Shown: positions 26,197-35,984, numbered from the stretch's first letter. The stretch: 63,419 bases of DNA from DASUFP01 sp036274495 (GCA_036274495.1 DASUFP010000050.1:1-63419), one strand, 5' to 3'. Made by a program: numbers and translations. Notes: generated by a model not told the origin, from the sequence alone.

Positions 26197-27317
26197 AAAA
26201 AGTCAAGGTTTTAGTTGTGTTATCACAGATAAGAAAGGCCCTGGAGCATGAGTGGTTTGTTGATTTTATGGATCGTTCGAAGTTTGATTTCGAATTTATA
26301 TTACTAAATGGCAGGGATTCACCTATGTCTGATTTCCTTGAGTCAAGAGCTGTTCCGGTGTACCATTATACTTTTAGATCCAATGCGGATTTGATTCCCA
26401 TCATGTTTAAGATGGTTGTGCTGATGCGCAGAAACAAGTATGATATAGTGCATACGCATCTCATTGAAGCGTGTCTTACCGGATTATTGGCTGCTAAGAT
26501 TGCCGGAATACGACGCAGAATCATGACCAGGCATCACTCAGATTTGCATCACACATGGCATCCGCACGCTGTTAAGTACGATAAATTCGTGAATTACCTG
26601 GCTACTGATATTGTAGCAATTAGTAGTGTAGTTCAAAATATTCTGATAGCATGGGAAGGAGTTCAGGCCCATAAAGTGCATTTGATTCCGCATGGAATAA
26701 ATGTCAGTATTTTTGATAATGATGTAAATTTACAGAACAGGATAGAGGATTTAAAACGGAAATACAATTTACAGCAATCGGGTAAAGTAATTGGAGTAAT
26801 ATCCAGATTTACCGAATGGAAGGGGGTACAGTTTATAATTCCGGCATTTAGAGAATTACTGATTCAGTACCCTGATAGTGTAATTCTATTTGCTAATGCA
26901 ACGGGCGATTACAGGGATGCATTAATGAAACAATGTAAAACAATTCCCGAAAGAAACATACGCTTTATTGAATTTGAAAATGATATCCCGGCATTGTATG
27001 GATTATTTGATTATTTTGTACATGTACCGATAAGTCAGGAAAGTGAAGCCTTTGGACAAATTTATATTGAAGCCCTGGCTGCCCGGGTACCCTCAGTATT
27101 TACACGGTCGGGGATTGCATGTGATTTTGCGGAAGACAAATGTAATTGCCTTTTAGTCCCTTATAAGAACAGTGAAACGATACTTAACGGATTGATTACA
27201 TTTTTAAAGGATAAGGCTCTTTGTTTTAAACTTCAGGAAGCAGGATATGAGACAGTTGCAGGGAATTACACCATTCAATTAAAAGCTGCCAGGCTGGAAG
27301 AACTCTATTTGAAATGA
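26193..27317 (+). CDS. GT-B glycosyltransferase, family 4 (RfaB/PimA-like)
   Basis: The 374-residue protein is a classical GT4 retaining glycosyltransferase. The N-terminal domain has DIVHTHLIEACLTGLLAAKI and RRIMTRHHSD. The donor domain begins GVISRFTEWKGVQFIIPAF, and the EX7E motif is ESEAFGQIYIEALAA. It differs from the two preceding GT-B proteins, so it is not part of that duplication. It overlaps its neighbours by 4 nt on each side. Confidence 0.92.
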   Translation: MKKVKVLVVLSQIRKALEHEWFVDFMDRSKFDFEFILLNGRDSPMSDFLESRAVPVYHYTFRSNADLIPIMFKMVVLMRRNKYDIVHTHLIEACLTGLLAAKIAGIRRRIMTRHHSDLHHTWHPHAVKYDKFVNYLATDIVAISSVVQNILIAWEGVQAHKVHLIPHGINVSIFDNDVNLQNRIEDLKRKYNLQQSGKVIGVISRFTEWKGVQFIIPAFRELLIQYPDSVILFANATGDYRDALMKQCKTIPERNIRFIEFENDIPALYGLFDYFVHVPISQESEAFGQIYIEALAARVPSVFTRSGIACDFAEDKCNCLLVPYKNSETILNGLITFLKDKALCFKLQEAGYETVAGNYTIQLKAARLEELYLK

Positions 27318-28363
27318 CAAATTCCAATCAATTGGTTTCAGTTGTAATTCCGTGCTTCAATGCCGAAGCATTTTTTCGTCCTGCTATTGAATCAATATTA
27401 AATCAAACATACCATAATCTTGAAATAATTTTGCTGGATGATGGGTCCACTGATTCAACTCCACTGCTTTTAGAGGAATACCGGAAGCGCGATTCCCGGA
27501 TCAGAGTCATTGTAAATCCGGCGAATATGGGTTTGATTAAGACTTTAAATAATGCAATCGACATTTGTTCCGGTGAATATCTGGCTCGAATGGATGCCGA
27601 CGATATCTCAATGCCCGACCGCATTGAGAAAATAATGAAAAAATTTGATGCATCACCAGAACTCGATATTGTTTCAGCCGGATTTTATTACATAAGTGAA
27701 CAGGGAAAGGTATTAAGGAGTTTTCCTCCCATGTTTACCTCACCGGGGTCACTCAAATTTGTATCCTTTTTCAGGACTCCTATTGTACATGCCTGTTTAA
27801 TCGGTAAAACCCGGGCGTTTATTGAAAACAAATATAATCAAGCATACATTCATTCGGAGGATTATGAATTATTCTCACGAATGCTGTTGAAGGGGAATTT
27901 GTTTGCAAATATTACAGATTGTTTGTACCAGATCAGAATGAATTCTACGAGTGTTTCTTATGTATATAGTGATGTTCAAAAAGATACACATACCCGCATT
28001 TCATTTCGAAATATTAAACAATACTTAAATACTGAACCGGATATGGAACTGCTTGAAATATTGAATTTAAGGTTAAATTCAATGGTAGTTCCTAATAAAT
28101 TGAAAATGGCTATTGCCTGGTTGGATGAGTTTAGAACTTATTTTTTGAAAAAGGAAGTACTAACAACCAATGATAAAGAGGAAATAAAATTATTCTGTGA
28201 TATTCATCAGACTGATATGATTTTACAGGCATTAAAATCGAACGGAAGAGGCAACAAAAAGCATAAGTTTTCATATTTAAGAATACTTATTCCTCTTTTA
28301 TTAAAGCCTCATGTAATCAGCTATCTGAATGAAAAATATCAGTTCAGAAACAGTCAAAAATAA
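27314..28363 (+). CDS. Glycosyltransferase family 2
   Basis: The 349-residue protein opens with the family 2 signature VSVVIPCFNAEAFFRPAIES, then LLDDGSTDSTPLLLEEY, NMGLIKTLNNAI, ARMDADDISMPDRIEKIM (DxD) and HSEDYELFSRML (the ED catalytic-base motif). The C-terminal 120 residues are charged and show no membrane helices. It is last in the coupled glycosyltransferase run. Six bases separate its stop from that of the opposing PKD gene, and no terminator is visible there. Confidence 0.92.
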   Translation: MTNSNQLVSVVIPCFNAEAFFRPAIESILNQTYHNLEIILLDDGSTDSTPLLLEEYRKRDSRIRVIVNPANMGLIKTLNNAIDICSGEYLARMDADDISMPDRIEKIMKKFDASPELDIVSAGFYYISEQGKVLRSFPPMFTSPGSLKFVSFFRTPIVHACLIGKTRAFIENKYNQAYIHSEDYELFSRMLLKGNLFANITDCLYQIRMNSTSVSYVYSDVQKDTHTRISFRNIKQYLNTEPDMELLEILNLRLNSMVVPNKLKMAIAWLDEFRTYFLKKEVLTTNDKEEIKLFCDIHQTDMILQALKSNGRGNKKHKFSYLRILIPLLLKPHVISYLNEKYQFRNSQK

Positions 28364-28369
28364 ATTTAA

Positions 28370-31300
28370 TTACTGTTTCAGCGATTTAATTACTTGTGGA
28401 TTATCTCTGAATCGAACCACAATGGAATAAAAACCTCTGGATAAATTGATGGTGTTTAACTGTATTGTGTTAAATCCGGTATACCCGGGTATATTTGTTT
28501 TTTGTAATACCCGCTTTCCGATATCATCGTACATTTCAATGTCTACCGGCCCGCTCAGGGGAAGATTAAATGCAATGGTCACCTCATCATGGAATGGTCC
28601 CGGAAATGCGCTGAAAACCTCATACTCCTGATTTGTAACAGCACAGTTTTTATCATTAGCGGGATTGTCATCGCTTATCCCATTTGGTTCTGAAGTGGAA
28701 GCACAGACATACTTTGTAACACTGCCGTTTTGTAAAATATAGCTGGCATTAAATTCATATAGAAGCGAATTGCCGGGGGCAAGTGTTCCTGACCAGTTCT
28801 CAGCAATGGGTGTTGCATCATCTATTAATGCGGCTATCTGAAATGAATTTACTGTCAGGTTACCCCGGTTTTCAACTTTAGCTGAAATGGAAAGCTGGTT
28901 GCCGTTTACAGCATAATACACTTTTGAAACGGCAATATCCATAAATGGAACCAGTACTGAAACCACTCCTGAAAAAGATCCAATACATCCTTGTGAGCTC
29001 GTAGAATAGAGTGTGACTACATACGTTCCCGTATCTGTAAAAATATGGACTGGTAACTCTGTTGAGTCACTGAAGCCATCTCCAAAATTCCATAAATATT
29101 GTACAGCTCCGGTTGAGTTGTTGGTAAAATTAACCGTAAGTGGAGGTGATCCGTAAATGGGATTTGAAACAAATGAGGTGACGGGTTGAGGATGGATCGT
29201 TATTTGAAGGGTTGTATCAGAACTGCATCCTAAGGCACTTGTCATAGTTGCTGAAACAGAATAAGTCCCTGAAGTACCGTAATTCGTCTGTGGATTCTGA
29301 AGTGCAGATGTAGTGCCATTACCTAAATTCCATTGCCATGACGTAATAGATCCGCTTTGAATGGTTGAGTTATCGGTAAACTGAACAGGCGTATTCTGGC
29401 AATTCCCTGAAACAGTTACAGAAGGTAACGGAACAGGTTTGATGATCAGATTTTTGAATAGTTGTTTTGAACAGCCGGTATTGGGATTCAAAACAAGCAG
29501 ACCAACATTAAATGTATCCACCGTTCCGTACAGATGCAAAGGATTCAACATGGAAGACTGATTTCCATCGCCAAAATCCCATAATAAATTGGCAGGTTGC
29601 GGAGGATTTACATTGTCGGAATAGCTAAACACTGCAGCATTCCCAAAACAAGGCTCAGTGTAACTAAAGTCAAAATCAGGTGATGCAATTACATATATCT
29701 GGTTAATTATTGTATCGGAACAGCCATGCTGTGTAGTTGTAATCAGCGTAACAGCATAACTTCCGGAATCGGCAAAAGTGAATAAGGGTACTGAATCGGT
29801 AGCGGTACCCAGATTTCCGAAATTCCATAACCAGCCGGTGATATTATCATTTAGTACTGATGAAACAGTTCCGTCAAATTGGATTGCCGAACCCGAACAA
29901 CCGAGAGTTGAAGTAAAATCTGCAACCGGTAACGGGTAAACGGTAACAGAATCAGAGTAGGTTCCGGTGCATAGCAGGTTGTTGTAAACAGTCATTGTTA
30001 CGCTATAAGTTCCGGGATTCTGGTAATTGTGTGATGGGGAAGTAAGGCCTGAATAAGTTGCGCCGTCTCCGAATGTCCAGGCAACAGAATCAACTGATGT
30101 TCCAACCGGAGTTGAAATAAGCGGATTAAATTGTACCGGATTTCCCAAACAAACAAAACCGGCCGTGAAAGAGGCGGTAGGAGAGGGTATCACATATACC
30201 TGCTGTGTAATCGACGAGTCGCAATATGTAGGGGAGACTACGGTAAGAGTTACCTGAAAATTTCCGGTGTCTGCAAATGCATGCATTGGATTTTCGAGTT
30301 GTGAATAGGTCAAATCACCAAAGTCCCATAAAAATTGAGAAATAGTATCACCACCAACTCCGGAAGAAGTGCTGAAAAAGGAGACAGCATTTCCCATACA
30401 TACAATCAGTGGTGACCAGGTAAACGCCGGAATTGGTTGATTGGAGATAGTTACATCTTGAATCAGGGTATCTGAGCAACCGTTAGCCGCATTTGCAATA
30501 AGTTGCACACTGTATGTTGCTGATGATGCCGGGTACTGATGACCGGGACTGGTAGTATTTGATGTTGTATTGTCACCAAAATTCCAATTGTACGATAATC
30601 CTATTCCTCCTCCGATAACAGTCTGATTGGCAAAAGATGCCACTGCTCCGGAACATGTTTCCGAAACAGTAAAAGCTGTTTCAGGTGTAAGCCGTAAAGT
30701 AATTGATTGGTTGAGCGTATCGGTGCATCCGGAAGATGCTTCGGTAATAAGGGTTACTGTATAAACACCGCCGGAATCAAAAGCATGTACAGGATTTTGA
30801 AGCAGGATAGGGGTTGAACCATCACCAAAGTCCCAGTTCCAGCCCGTAATGGTTGAACTGCCGGTTACTGTTGAATTGTCGGTAAACAATACCGGTGTGC
30901 CTGCACATTCATTATTGGGAAAGGTGAAAGCGGCAGTCGGAAGCGGGTTTATCAAGACCGGAACAGTAACAGAATCAACACAACCTGCATCTGAGGTCAC
31001 CGTTAACGTTACATTGCTGTTTCCCGCGCCCATAAAGCTGTGTACCGGATTTTGAATGGTCTCAGGAAGCGAACCATCTCCGAAATTCCATGACCACGAG
31101 GTAATGGTTCCGCTGGTAATGGTTGTAACATCTGTAAATTGCACAGGTGCACCATCACAAATCAACGAATTTGTAAAACCTGATGACGGTGTTTCGTTTA
31201 CATAGATACTGTCGGAATAATAAGATGTAATTCCGTTTGCTCCGGTTGCCGCAAGGGTAATGTAATGCATACCCGGGTTATCGAATACGGGCATAACTCC

Positions 31301-32434
31301 TGTCGGTGAATTTGAATAAGCCTGCGAAGGCGTGCACCCGCTATTCCACTTGATACGTGAAAGAGAACCTGCTGCATTTGAAATAAAGCAACTGAAGGAT
31401 GCAGAATCATCGAGCACGGTAATTTCTCTGGGGTTATTCATCGAACCAATAGTGTCTAAAAACACCTGAACAGGAGTATTTAGCAAATTACCTCCCACTT
31501 TAAAATCCTGCAACTTGGCTCCGCTGTTCGATATAACAAGCGCATGCCAGTCCATTCCGTCTCTTACAATTCTCAAACCGCTTGGATTGCCAAACGTTGC
31601 AAAATTGGTTGTAACCAAAGGACTGTTCCCCGGCGAACTCCCAAAATTGAGTACCTGTATTTGTCCTAAATTGAAACTTGCCACATATCCAATCCAACTT
31701 GATAAATCACAATCGTATTGAATGTCGATACCATATGTAAATGAAAAGGCCGCATTGTTAATTGCAGTGGAACCGGAAGGAGTGTTTGTTATGGAGTTAC
31801 CAAAATCAATGCGAATGATATCGGATCCTGCATCATTCGTTACAAATGCAAAGTAGTTGGAGCCATCGTATACAATACGCACACTCCTGGGGCCGGCAAA
31901 GGGGAACACACCCAGGTCAGTTGCAGTTGCCGAATTAAGAGCTATATCGTTGCCGAAATCAATTTCGACTAAGTGGTTGGAAGCATAATTAGCAATAAGT
32001 GCATGGTAGTTACCCGCCTCTTCAACAATATCAATCCCGATGGGCTGGTTCAAACCTCCAATAGCGCCATAGTTGTAAAAAGTCGGAGTGTTGTCAAGTG
32101 AGTTGCCGTAGTCGTATCGGCAGAGGCTGTTACCGCCAAAAAAATTCAATACAAAGAGGAAGTAGTTACCATTTTGCCGAACCAGCTTAAGTTGCTGGGT
32201 AAAACTGAGATTTGGATCAGTGCCGGGATTAATGCCATCCGGTGTAGTCAGTAGTTGTCCGGGACAAAAATTCCATTGGTAGTTAACACCGGGGACAGGA
32301 TTGTTTGCAATAGAAACCGGTACTCCGGAACAAACAGTATCTGGTGCACTGAAACCAACTGCAGGACACTGACCGGAACTGTCTGAAACGTAGATCAAAA
32401 TCAGACTTAAAAAAAGTACAATGCTAAGACGCAT
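28370..32434 (-). CDS. Giant secreted multi-PKD surface protein with T9SS sorting domain
   Basis: The 1354-residue protein has a signal peptide (about 1-21). A propeller-like region (about 60-370) has repeats of the type YDYGNSLDNTPTFYNYG and IDFGNSITNTPSG. Nine PKD domains follow (about 410-1130), each with a W-x-FGDG-like core (for example WSWNFGDG, WNWDFGDG, WTFGDG). A CARDB-like domain comes next (about 1160-1265, with VENRGNLTVNSFQI), and the C-terminal type A sorting domain (about 1275-1354) has FPGPFHDEVTIAFNLPL and GFYSIVVRF. It is exported by type IX secretion to the cell surface, probably as an adhesin or matrix protein. No catalytic domain is visible. Confidence 0.92.
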   Translation of the reverse strand: MRLSIVLFLSLILIYVSDSSGQCPAVGFSAPDTVCSGVPVSIANNPVPGVNYQWNFCPGQLLTTPDGINPGTDPNLSFTQQLKLVRQNGNYFLFVLNFFGGNSLCRYDYGNSLDNTPTFYNYGAIGGLNQPIGIDIVEEAGNYHALIANYASNHLVEIDFGNDIALNSATATDLGVFPFAGPRSVRIVYDGSNYFAFVTNDAGSDIIRIDFGNSITNTPSGSTAINNAAFSFTYGIDIQYDCDLSSWIGYVASFNLGQIQVLNFGSSPGNSPLVTTNFATFGNPSGLRIVRDGMDWHALVISNSGAKLQDFKVGGNLLNTPVQVFLDTIGSMNNPREITVLDDSASFSCFISNAAGSLSRIKWNSGCTPSQAYSNSPTGVMPVFDNPGMHYITLAATGANGITSYYSDSIYVNETPSSGFTNSLICDGAPVQFTDVTTITSGTITSWSWNFGDGSLPETIQNPVHSFMGAGNSNVTLTVTSDAGCVDSVTVPVLINPLPTAAFTFPNNECAGTPVLFTDNSTVTGSSTITGWNWDFGDGSTPILLQNPVHAFDSGGVYTVTLITEASSGCTDTLNQSITLRLTPETAFTVSETCSGAVASFANQTVIGGGIGLSYNWNFGDNTTSNTTSPGHQYPASSATYSVQLIANAANGCSDTLIQDVTISNQPIPAFTWSPLIVCMGNAVSFFSTSSGVGGDTISQFLWDFGDLTYSQLENPMHAFADTGNFQVTLTVVSPTYCDSSITQQVYVIPSPTASFTAGFVCLGNPVQFNPLISTPVGTSVDSVAWTFGDGATYSGLTSPSHNYQNPGTYSVTMTVYNNLLCTGTYSDSVTVYPLPVADFTSTLGCSGSAIQFDGTVSSVLNDNITGWLWNFGNLGTATDSVPLFTFADSGSYAVTLITTTQHGCSDTIINQIYVIASPDFDFSYTEPCFGNAAVFSYSDNVNPPQPANLLWDFGDGNQSSMLNPLHLYGTVDTFNVGLLVLNPNTGCSKQLFKNLIIKPVPLPSVTVSGNCQNTPVQFTDNSTIQSGSITSWQWNLGNGTTSALQNPQTNYGTSGTYSVSATMTSALGCSSDTTLQITIHPQPVTSFVSNPIYGSPPLTVNFTNNSTGAVQYLWNFGDGFSDSTELPVHIFTDTGTYVVTLYSTSSQGCIGSFSGVVSVLVPFMDIAVSKVYYAVNGNQLSISAKVENRGNLTVNSFQIAALIDDATPIAENWSGTLAPGNSLLYEFNASYILQNGSVTKYVCASTSEPNGISDDNPANDKNCAVTNQEYEVFSAFPGPFHDEVTIAFNLPLSGPVDIEMYDDIGKRVLQKTNIPGYTGFNTIQLNTINLSRGFYSIVVRFRDNPQVIKSLKQ

Positions 32435-32451
32435 AAAGGGTTATGATATAA

Positions 32452-32459
32452 CAAAGTTA
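32452..32459 (-). promoter_or_regulatory. TAACTTTG -7 element before the PKD gene
   Basis: Minus-strand TAACTTTG is a strong TAnnTTTG match only 18 nt from the start codon at 32434, so the leader would be about 13 nt. A TTTG occurs 14 nt further upstream, closer than the usual spacing. Confidence 0.5.
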
Positions 32460-32596
32460 AAAGTAGTAAATTTCAAAGATCTTTGTCGATTGAGTAAGAC
32501 AGTCACATGGTGAGGATTGCATGATATTGGCAATCAACTTTTGTTTTCGGGTGGTTAACGCTATTTTGGTGATTTGGTAAGAAATAAAACGGCTAT

Positions 32597-33190
32597 ATGG
32601 TGAATTTAGTGGCAGTTACACGTAATAAGGGAAAGATGGCTGAAATACGAAAATTAGCACCCGATAGTTTCGTGATTTCGGATCTCAGTTCATTGGATTT
32701 TACAAATGAAATCCCTGAAACCGGGGATACTTTTGCCCAAAATGCATCTCAAAAGGCCCAATTGATACATAAAACCTACGGGGTGAATTGCCTGGCGGAT
32801 GACTCCGGATTAGAGGTAAAGGCACTGGATGGAAGACCCGGGATCTTTTCGGCCAGGTATGCCGGCCCCGGAGCTACCGACCTGGAAAATATGAACAAGC
32901 TGTTGAAGGAAATGGATGGCAAATCGGACCGAACGGCGCGATTCGTTTGCGTTATATCATTGATTATCAATAATAAAGAATATTTTTTTGATGGAACTTT
33001 GGATGGTTCAATTGCCATTTCCCCAACCGGTACCAACGGATTTGGCTATGACCCTGTATTTATTCCTGTGGGGGATAACAGGACTCTTGCAACCTATCTG
33101 CCCGAAGAAAAAAATCGCATCAGCCACAGGGCAAAGGCCTTTGCCGCACTGAGAAATTTTCTCCGGACAATTGAACTAACCGACAAGTGA
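32597..33190 (+). CDS. rdgB: Non-canonical purine NTP pyrophosphatase (RdgB/HAM1)
   Basis: The 197-residue protein hydrolyses dITP, XTP and related nucleotides to keep them out of DNA and RNA. Motifs are TRNKGKMAEIRKL (8-20), ADDSGLEVKALDGRPGIFSARYAG (about 72-95, with the catalytic Asp), GFGYDPVFIP (about 148-157) and KNRISHRAKAF near the end. The start MVNLVAVTRNKGK is standard. It precedes the double ligase by 100 nt. A TAACTTTG element lies in that gap, so the two are probably separate units. Confidence 0.96.
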   Translation: MVNLVAVTRNKGKMAEIRKLAPDSFVISDLSSLDFTNEIPETGDTFAQNASQKAQLIHKTYGVNCLADDSGLEVKALDGRPGIFSARYAGPGATDLENMNKLLKEMDGKSDRTARFVCVISLIINNKEYFFDGTLDGSIAISPTGTNGFGYDPVFIPVGDNRTLATYLPEEKNRISHRAKAFAALRNFLRTIELTDK

Positions 33191-33276
33191 AAGCAAGGGT
33201 ACTTTTTCAACATGGGTCACGTTGATAAGTAGGCCGGGCCTCCGTGAGTGAAATAGCCCTTTTAGAAGGCATTTGC

Positions 33277-33284
33277 TAACTTTG
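33277..33284 (+). promoter_or_regulatory. TAACTTTG -7 element almost abutting the ligase start codon
   Basis: TAACTTTG ends 6 nt before the ATG at 33291. If it works as a normal -7 element, the transcript would begin about 3 nt before the start codon, so the mRNA would be nearly leaderless. No clear -33 TTTG is present at the expected distance. Confidence 0.45.
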
Positions 33285-33290
33285 TAAACT

Positions 33291-35984
33291 ATGAAAATCA
33301 GGATAGGAGTGCTTTTTGGTGGTTCGTCCCGCGAACGTGAAATTTCGTTTGCCGGAGGACGAACGGTATATGACAATCTCGACAAGTCGTTGTTTGATGC
33401 CGTGCCTGTATTTGTCGATAGTTTTGGGAATTTTATTCTCATCAACTGGGAGTATATTTATAAAGGCTCAATACGGGATTTTTATCCACAGCCCGATGCA
33501 GTCCCTGCATCTCCAAACGAATACCAGGTGTATGCTGAAAGTTTAGGCGAATTGTCACCACAGGAGCAGGTCAAACTAATTAATAAAATCGGGACGCGAA
33601 TTGAACCTTCAACATTGTCAGGTCTCATTGACTTTGCGTTTTTATGTCTGCATGGTTCTGATGGTGAAGACGGACGCATTCAGGGAATGCTGGAATTCTA
33701 CCGGATACCGTACTCAGGTTCTGGACTTTTATCTTCTGCCATTGGTATGAATAAGGCCCTACAGAAATCGCTGATGAAATCAGCCGGTTTTGATGTTCCG
33801 GATTATAAAATCATTAACAGGGAAGAATGGTTTAGTGGTACGTTTAATGCTGACGAGTTTGTTAAAACACTTTCTTTACCGTTTGTTGTTAAGCCTGCCA
33901 ATCAGGGCTCATCTATAGGCGTATCTGTGAATACTGAAGCTTCCGTAGATCAGTTTATCCGTTCTGTAGACAAGGCTTTTTTTACACGAAGACTTTACAG
34001 AAACGAATGGGACACGCTTGATTTTGAAACTAAGGTTGAATGGGTAAGAACGCTTACCGATCTAAGAGAAGGCATCGGGATACCGGTTCGCATAGGAAGT
34101 AAAATTATTTTTCATCCCGAGGAATTGCTGTCAAACCTGAATCAGCTCTTTTCAGAGCCCGGTAACGATGTTCTTATTGAAAGTGTGGAAGGTGAAAGTG
34201 AAGTGTTGCTGGAGCAGTTTATAAGGGGAAAGGAATTTTCCTGTATAGTTATCGAAGGAATGGATAAGCAGCCGATTGCTTTACCACCTACGGAAATCCG
34301 TAAAGGCAATGAGGTCTACGATTACCGTTCAAAATACCTGCCCGGGTTATCCCGTAAAATTACTCCCATCGACTTGCCTGAAGAGGCTATTACATCTATT
34401 CGTACGAAATGCGAACGCCTTTTTTCTCAACTCGCATTTAATGTGTATGCGCGTATTGATGGATTTTATACCGACAAGGGTGTAGTTTATCTTAACGATC
34501 CCAATACTACTTCAGGAATGCTGCCCTCCTCATTCTTTTTTCACCAGGCAGCCGAAATTGGATTGAATCCCTCTCAGTTTATCACTTACATTATCCGTCG
34601 TTCGTTAGATGCCCGAAACCGTGATCTTAAGAATTATAAGATTGTTCCCTGGTTAACCCGTCACCTCGATAGCGCCATCAGGAGTCAAAATGCGGGCAAC
34701 CTGAAAAAGACTAAAGTTGCCGTTATTATGGGAGGATATTCATCAGAGCGGCATATTTCAGTAGAGAGCGGAAGGAATATTTATGAGAAACTATCCTCTT
34801 CTGAAAAGTATCAGCCATTTCCCGTTTTTCTTTCAGGCAGCGACGAGAAACATCATCTTCATCTTATCCCGGTTAATATTTTGCTCAAGGATAATGCGGA
34901 TGATATTCGTGAAAAGGTCTATCATTTTGACCGGCACCCCGTGCTGGCTCAGATTATTGATCAATGTAAGGGAATTACTCAAAAATTTGCATCTTCAGGA
35001 AATATTGAAGCTCCCCGTGAAATCAGCTATAAGGAGTTGTCCGCCATGGCCGATTTTGTATTTATCGCCCTTCATGGCCGGCCCGGAGAGGATGGTGAAG
35101 TTCAACAACAATTACAACAGGTTGGTTTACCATATAACGGATCGGGTGTTGCAACGTCAAAAATTACCATTGATAAGTATACAACAAATGAAATACTCAT
35201 GCAGCACGGAATGCATGCTGCTCGTCATAAAATTGTATCTGAAAAAGAATGGCGGAATGATCCCTCCAAATTTGAAGATGATTTAAAAAAGGATTTTAGT
35301 TTTCCATTTATTGTAAAACCTGTTGATGACGGATGCAGTTCGGCAGTTAAAATAGTGCGGAATGAAAATGAATTGCACGCCTACTCAGAGTTAATATTCA
35401 GAAAATCTGAAGAACTTGTTCCTGCGGCAGCTAAACTGCTAAAAATAAAATCAAACGAGGAATTTCCGATTAAACGCAGCTTTCTGGTTGAAGAGCTGGT
35501 AACTTCGGGAGGGGCGGCCAAATTTTTAGAGATTACAGGAGGATTGCTTACCTATTACGGTGAAAGCGGGAATCTGGAATATGAGATATTTGAAGCTTCT
35601 GAAGCATTGTCTGAAGGTGACGTACTCTCGCTGGAAGAAAAGTTTCTGGCAGGTCAGGGTCAGAACATTACCCCGGCACGTTATGGCAAAAACCTGAGCG
35701 AAAACCGGCAGATAAGCGAAACTGTCAAAAGAGAACTGGAGAAAGCGGCCAAAGTTTTAAAGGTGGAGGGTTACGCCCGGATAGATGCCTTCGTAAGAAT
35801 CTTCAGTCCGGAACAGGTTGAGGTAATATTTATCGAAGTAAATTCTTTGCCGGGCATGACACCTGCTACCTGTATTTTTCATCAGGCGGCGATTAACCAT
35901 TACAAACCGTTTGATTTTATCGATAAATTAATTCAGTTTGGAATGGAGAGAAATAATATGCGAAAGGAGGATTCGAGACTTTAA
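33291..35984 (+). CDS. ddl: Tandem (double) D-alanine--D-alanine ligase-like protein
   Basis: At 897 residues this is more than twice the usual Ddl length (about 310-370) and contains two full ATP-grasp ligase copies. Copy 1 (about 1-460) has GGSSREREISF, CLHGSDGEDGRIQGMLE, PYSGSGLLSSAIGMNK, VVKPANQGSSIGVSV (Ser-Ser loop, about 205) and EQFIRGKEFS. Its metal/product motif is LNDPNTTSGM (401-410) instead of the usual NExNTxPGM. Copy 2 (about 471-890) has MGGYSSERHISVESG, LHGRPGEDGEVQQQL and a normal IEVNSLPGMT (848-857). Its ATP loop is DDGCSSA (679-685), and the GKE-type segment is replaced by VTSGGAAKF. At least one half should join D-Ala to D-Ala for peptidoglycan. The gene is followed by a PASTA protein and rluD, a neighbourhood where Bacteroidota normally keep ddl. 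Confidence 0.88.
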   Translation: MKIRIGVLFGGSSREREISFAGGRTVYDNLDKSLFDAVPVFVDSFGNFILINWEYIYKGSIRDFYPQPDAVPASPNEYQVYAESLGELSPQEQVKLINKIGTRIEPSTLSGLIDFAFLCLHGSDGEDGRIQGMLEFYRIPYSGSGLLSSAIGMNKALQKSLMKSAGFDVPDYKIINREEWFSGTFNADEFVKTLSLPFVVKPANQGSSIGVSVNTEASVDQFIRSVDKAFFTRRLYRNEWDTLDFETKVEWVRTLTDLREGIGIPVRIGSKIIFHPEELLSNLNQLFSEPGNDVLIESVEGESEVLLEQFIRGKEFSCIVIEGMDKQPIALPPTEIRKGNEVYDYRSKYLPGLSRKITPIDLPEEAITSIRTKCERLFSQLAFNVYARIDGFYTDKGVVYLNDPNTTSGMLPSSFFFHQAAEIGLNPSQFITYIIRRSLDARNRDLKNYKIVPWLTRHLDSAIRSQNAGNLKKTKVAVIMGGYSSERHISVESGRNIYEKLSSSEKYQPFPVFLSGSDEKHHLHLIPVNILLKDNADDIREKVYHFDRHPVLAQIIDQCKGITQKFASSGNIEAPREISYKELSAMADFVFIALHGRPGEDGEVQQQLQQVGLPYNGSGVATSKITIDKYTTNEILMQHGMHAARHKIVSEKEWRNDPSKFEDDLKKDFSFPFIVKPVDDGCSSAVKIVRNENELHAYSELIFRKSEELVPAAAKLLKIKSNEEFPIKRSFLVEELVTSGGAAKFLEITGGLLTYYGESGNLEYEIFEASEALSEGDVLSLEEKFLAGQGQNITPARYGKNLSENRQISETVKRELEKAAKVLKVEGYARIDAFVRIFSPEQVEVIFIEVNSLPGMTPATCIFHQAAINHYKPFDFIDKLIQFGMERNNMRKEDSRL

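Noticed and set aside
28388..32350. Repetitive DNA suggesting a mobile or satellite element
   Set aside because: The repetition is at protein level (nine PKD domains in one open frame), not exact DNA repeats.
34783..35286. 167-codon plus-strand frame inside the double ligase
   Set aside because: It lies entirely within the second ligase domain in another frame, and its translation has no recognisable fold. The ligase reading is clear throughout.
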